Shown: one piece after another, positions 63,697 through 64,000 of the stretch
How the letters are laid out: each line of letters begins with the position of its first letter
How positions within the stretch are numbered: the stretch's first letter is position 1
DNA from: JBFWWP01 sp050246115
GTDB lineage: Bacteria > Planctomycetota > UBA8108 > UBA1146 > JAJFFE01
Length of the DNA stretch: 64,000 nt
Assembly (NCBI GenBank): GCA_050246115.1
Contig: JBFWWP010000015.1
Location: 62,001 to 126,000, forward strand
Direction of reading: 5' to 3'
Position numbers and translations under genes: made by a program
The notes under the pieces: generated by a model
What the model was told of the DNA's origin: nothing
The model's input: only the letters and a program-made list of their open reading frames with translations
The model's database searches: none

Positions 63697-64000
63697 ATGT
63701 TCGGACTGAACTTCCTTCGCGCACGGCCCCCGGAGCCGGCCCCGACCGCGCATCGCTCGACGGGAGTCGAAGCCGACGTCGCCTTGCTGCTCGAGGGAAC
63801 TTATCCCTACGTGCGCGGTGGCGTGTCTTCGTGGGTTCACACCCTGATCACCGGCTTGCCGCAAGTGAAGTTCAGCATCATCTTTCTCGGGGGTAGTCCG
63901 GATCACTACGAGGAGATCAAGTACGTCCTGCCCGAGAACGTCGTCCACCTCGAGGTGCATTTCCTCATCGACAAGCGACCGCTCGAGACCGCCACCCCAG
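63697..64000 (+). CDS. pelF: PelF-like glycosyltransferase, start only
   Basis: The first 101 residues of a GT4-type enzyme that runs off the window. The segment ADVALLLEGTYPYVRGGVSS (about 26-45), followed by WVHTLI and FSIIFLGG, is the PelF signature. PelF polymerises UDP-activated sugar into Pel in the cytoplasm. ATG 63697 lies 13 bases after the pelE stop. pelG, the inner-membrane partner, would be expected next, beyond the end of the window. Confidence 0.92.
   Translation, partial: MFGLNFLRARPPEPAPTAHRSTGVEADVALLLEGTYPYVRGGVSSWVHTLITGLPQVKFSIIFLGGSPDHYEEIKYVLPENVVHLEVHFLIDKRPLETATP

Noticed and set aside
1..64000. tRNA or rRNA genes
   Set aside because: No cloverleaf with a GTTCRA-type T-loop and no rRNA-like stretch was found in the intergenic regions by eye; a covariance-model scan would be needed to rule them out.

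Overview
The window looks like a chromosomal segment from a high-GC member of the Planctomycetota or a close relative. This is inferred, because no rRNA or other phylogenetic marker is present. The evidence is: (i) eight secreted proteins that end in a duplicated dockerin/EF-hand-like module of the kind abundant in planctomycetes; (ii) CRTAC1/FG-GAP, PA14/LamG and PQQ-type sugar dehydrogenase modules stacked in single proteins; (iii) an ECF sigma factor resembling the planctomycete-type family; (iv) a large AsmA/DUF748 protein, consistent with a diderm envelope. No tRNA, rRNA, CRISPR array, prophage or transposase gene was seen.

Layout. Bases 1-10,600 hold secreted or surface proteins (VCBS/FG-GAP, dockerin-tail, two tandem parallel beta-helix paralogues), an ECF sigma factor, and two near-identical 177-bp inverted-repeat elements in opposite orientation. 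Each element has its own 5-bp target duplication. Bases 10,606-12,695 carry a translationally coupled metallopeptidase/ATP-grasp ligase pair. Bases 12,833-25,251 hold further very large secreted proteins, interrupted by a small cyclic-nucleotide module (a class II phosphodiesterase and a CNBD protein). Bases 25,466-34,311 hold a putative lipoprotein coupled to a 1,809-residue AsmA/DUF748 protein, a K+ channel with an RCK domain, and queC.

Bases 34,628-39,432 form a polysaccharide cluster: a UDP-sugar 4-epimerase-like SDR, an undecaprenyl-phosphate sugar transferase, a DegT-family aminotransferase and a GT4 glycosyltransferase. It uses overlapping stop/start codons, and a decayed copy of part of the GT4 gene follows it. 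An 1,890-residue alpha-2-macroglobulin-like protein lacking the usual thioester motif lies on the opposite strand. After a few membrane and hypothetical genes come a GT2 glycosyltransferase and wecB (UDP-GlcNAc 2-epimerase).

The last 12 kb are the most coherent system: a hybrid-looking sensor kinase with a degenerate ATP-binding domain, preceded by half of the inverted-repeat element, then a complete pelABCDE and the start of pelF. Together these encode Pel exopolysaccharide synthesis and export. PelA keeps both its hydrolase and deacetylase signatures. PelD keeps an RxxD c-di-GMP site next to a degenerate GGDEF. WecB and the sugar-modifying genes nearby could supply amino-sugar precursors, but that link is inference.
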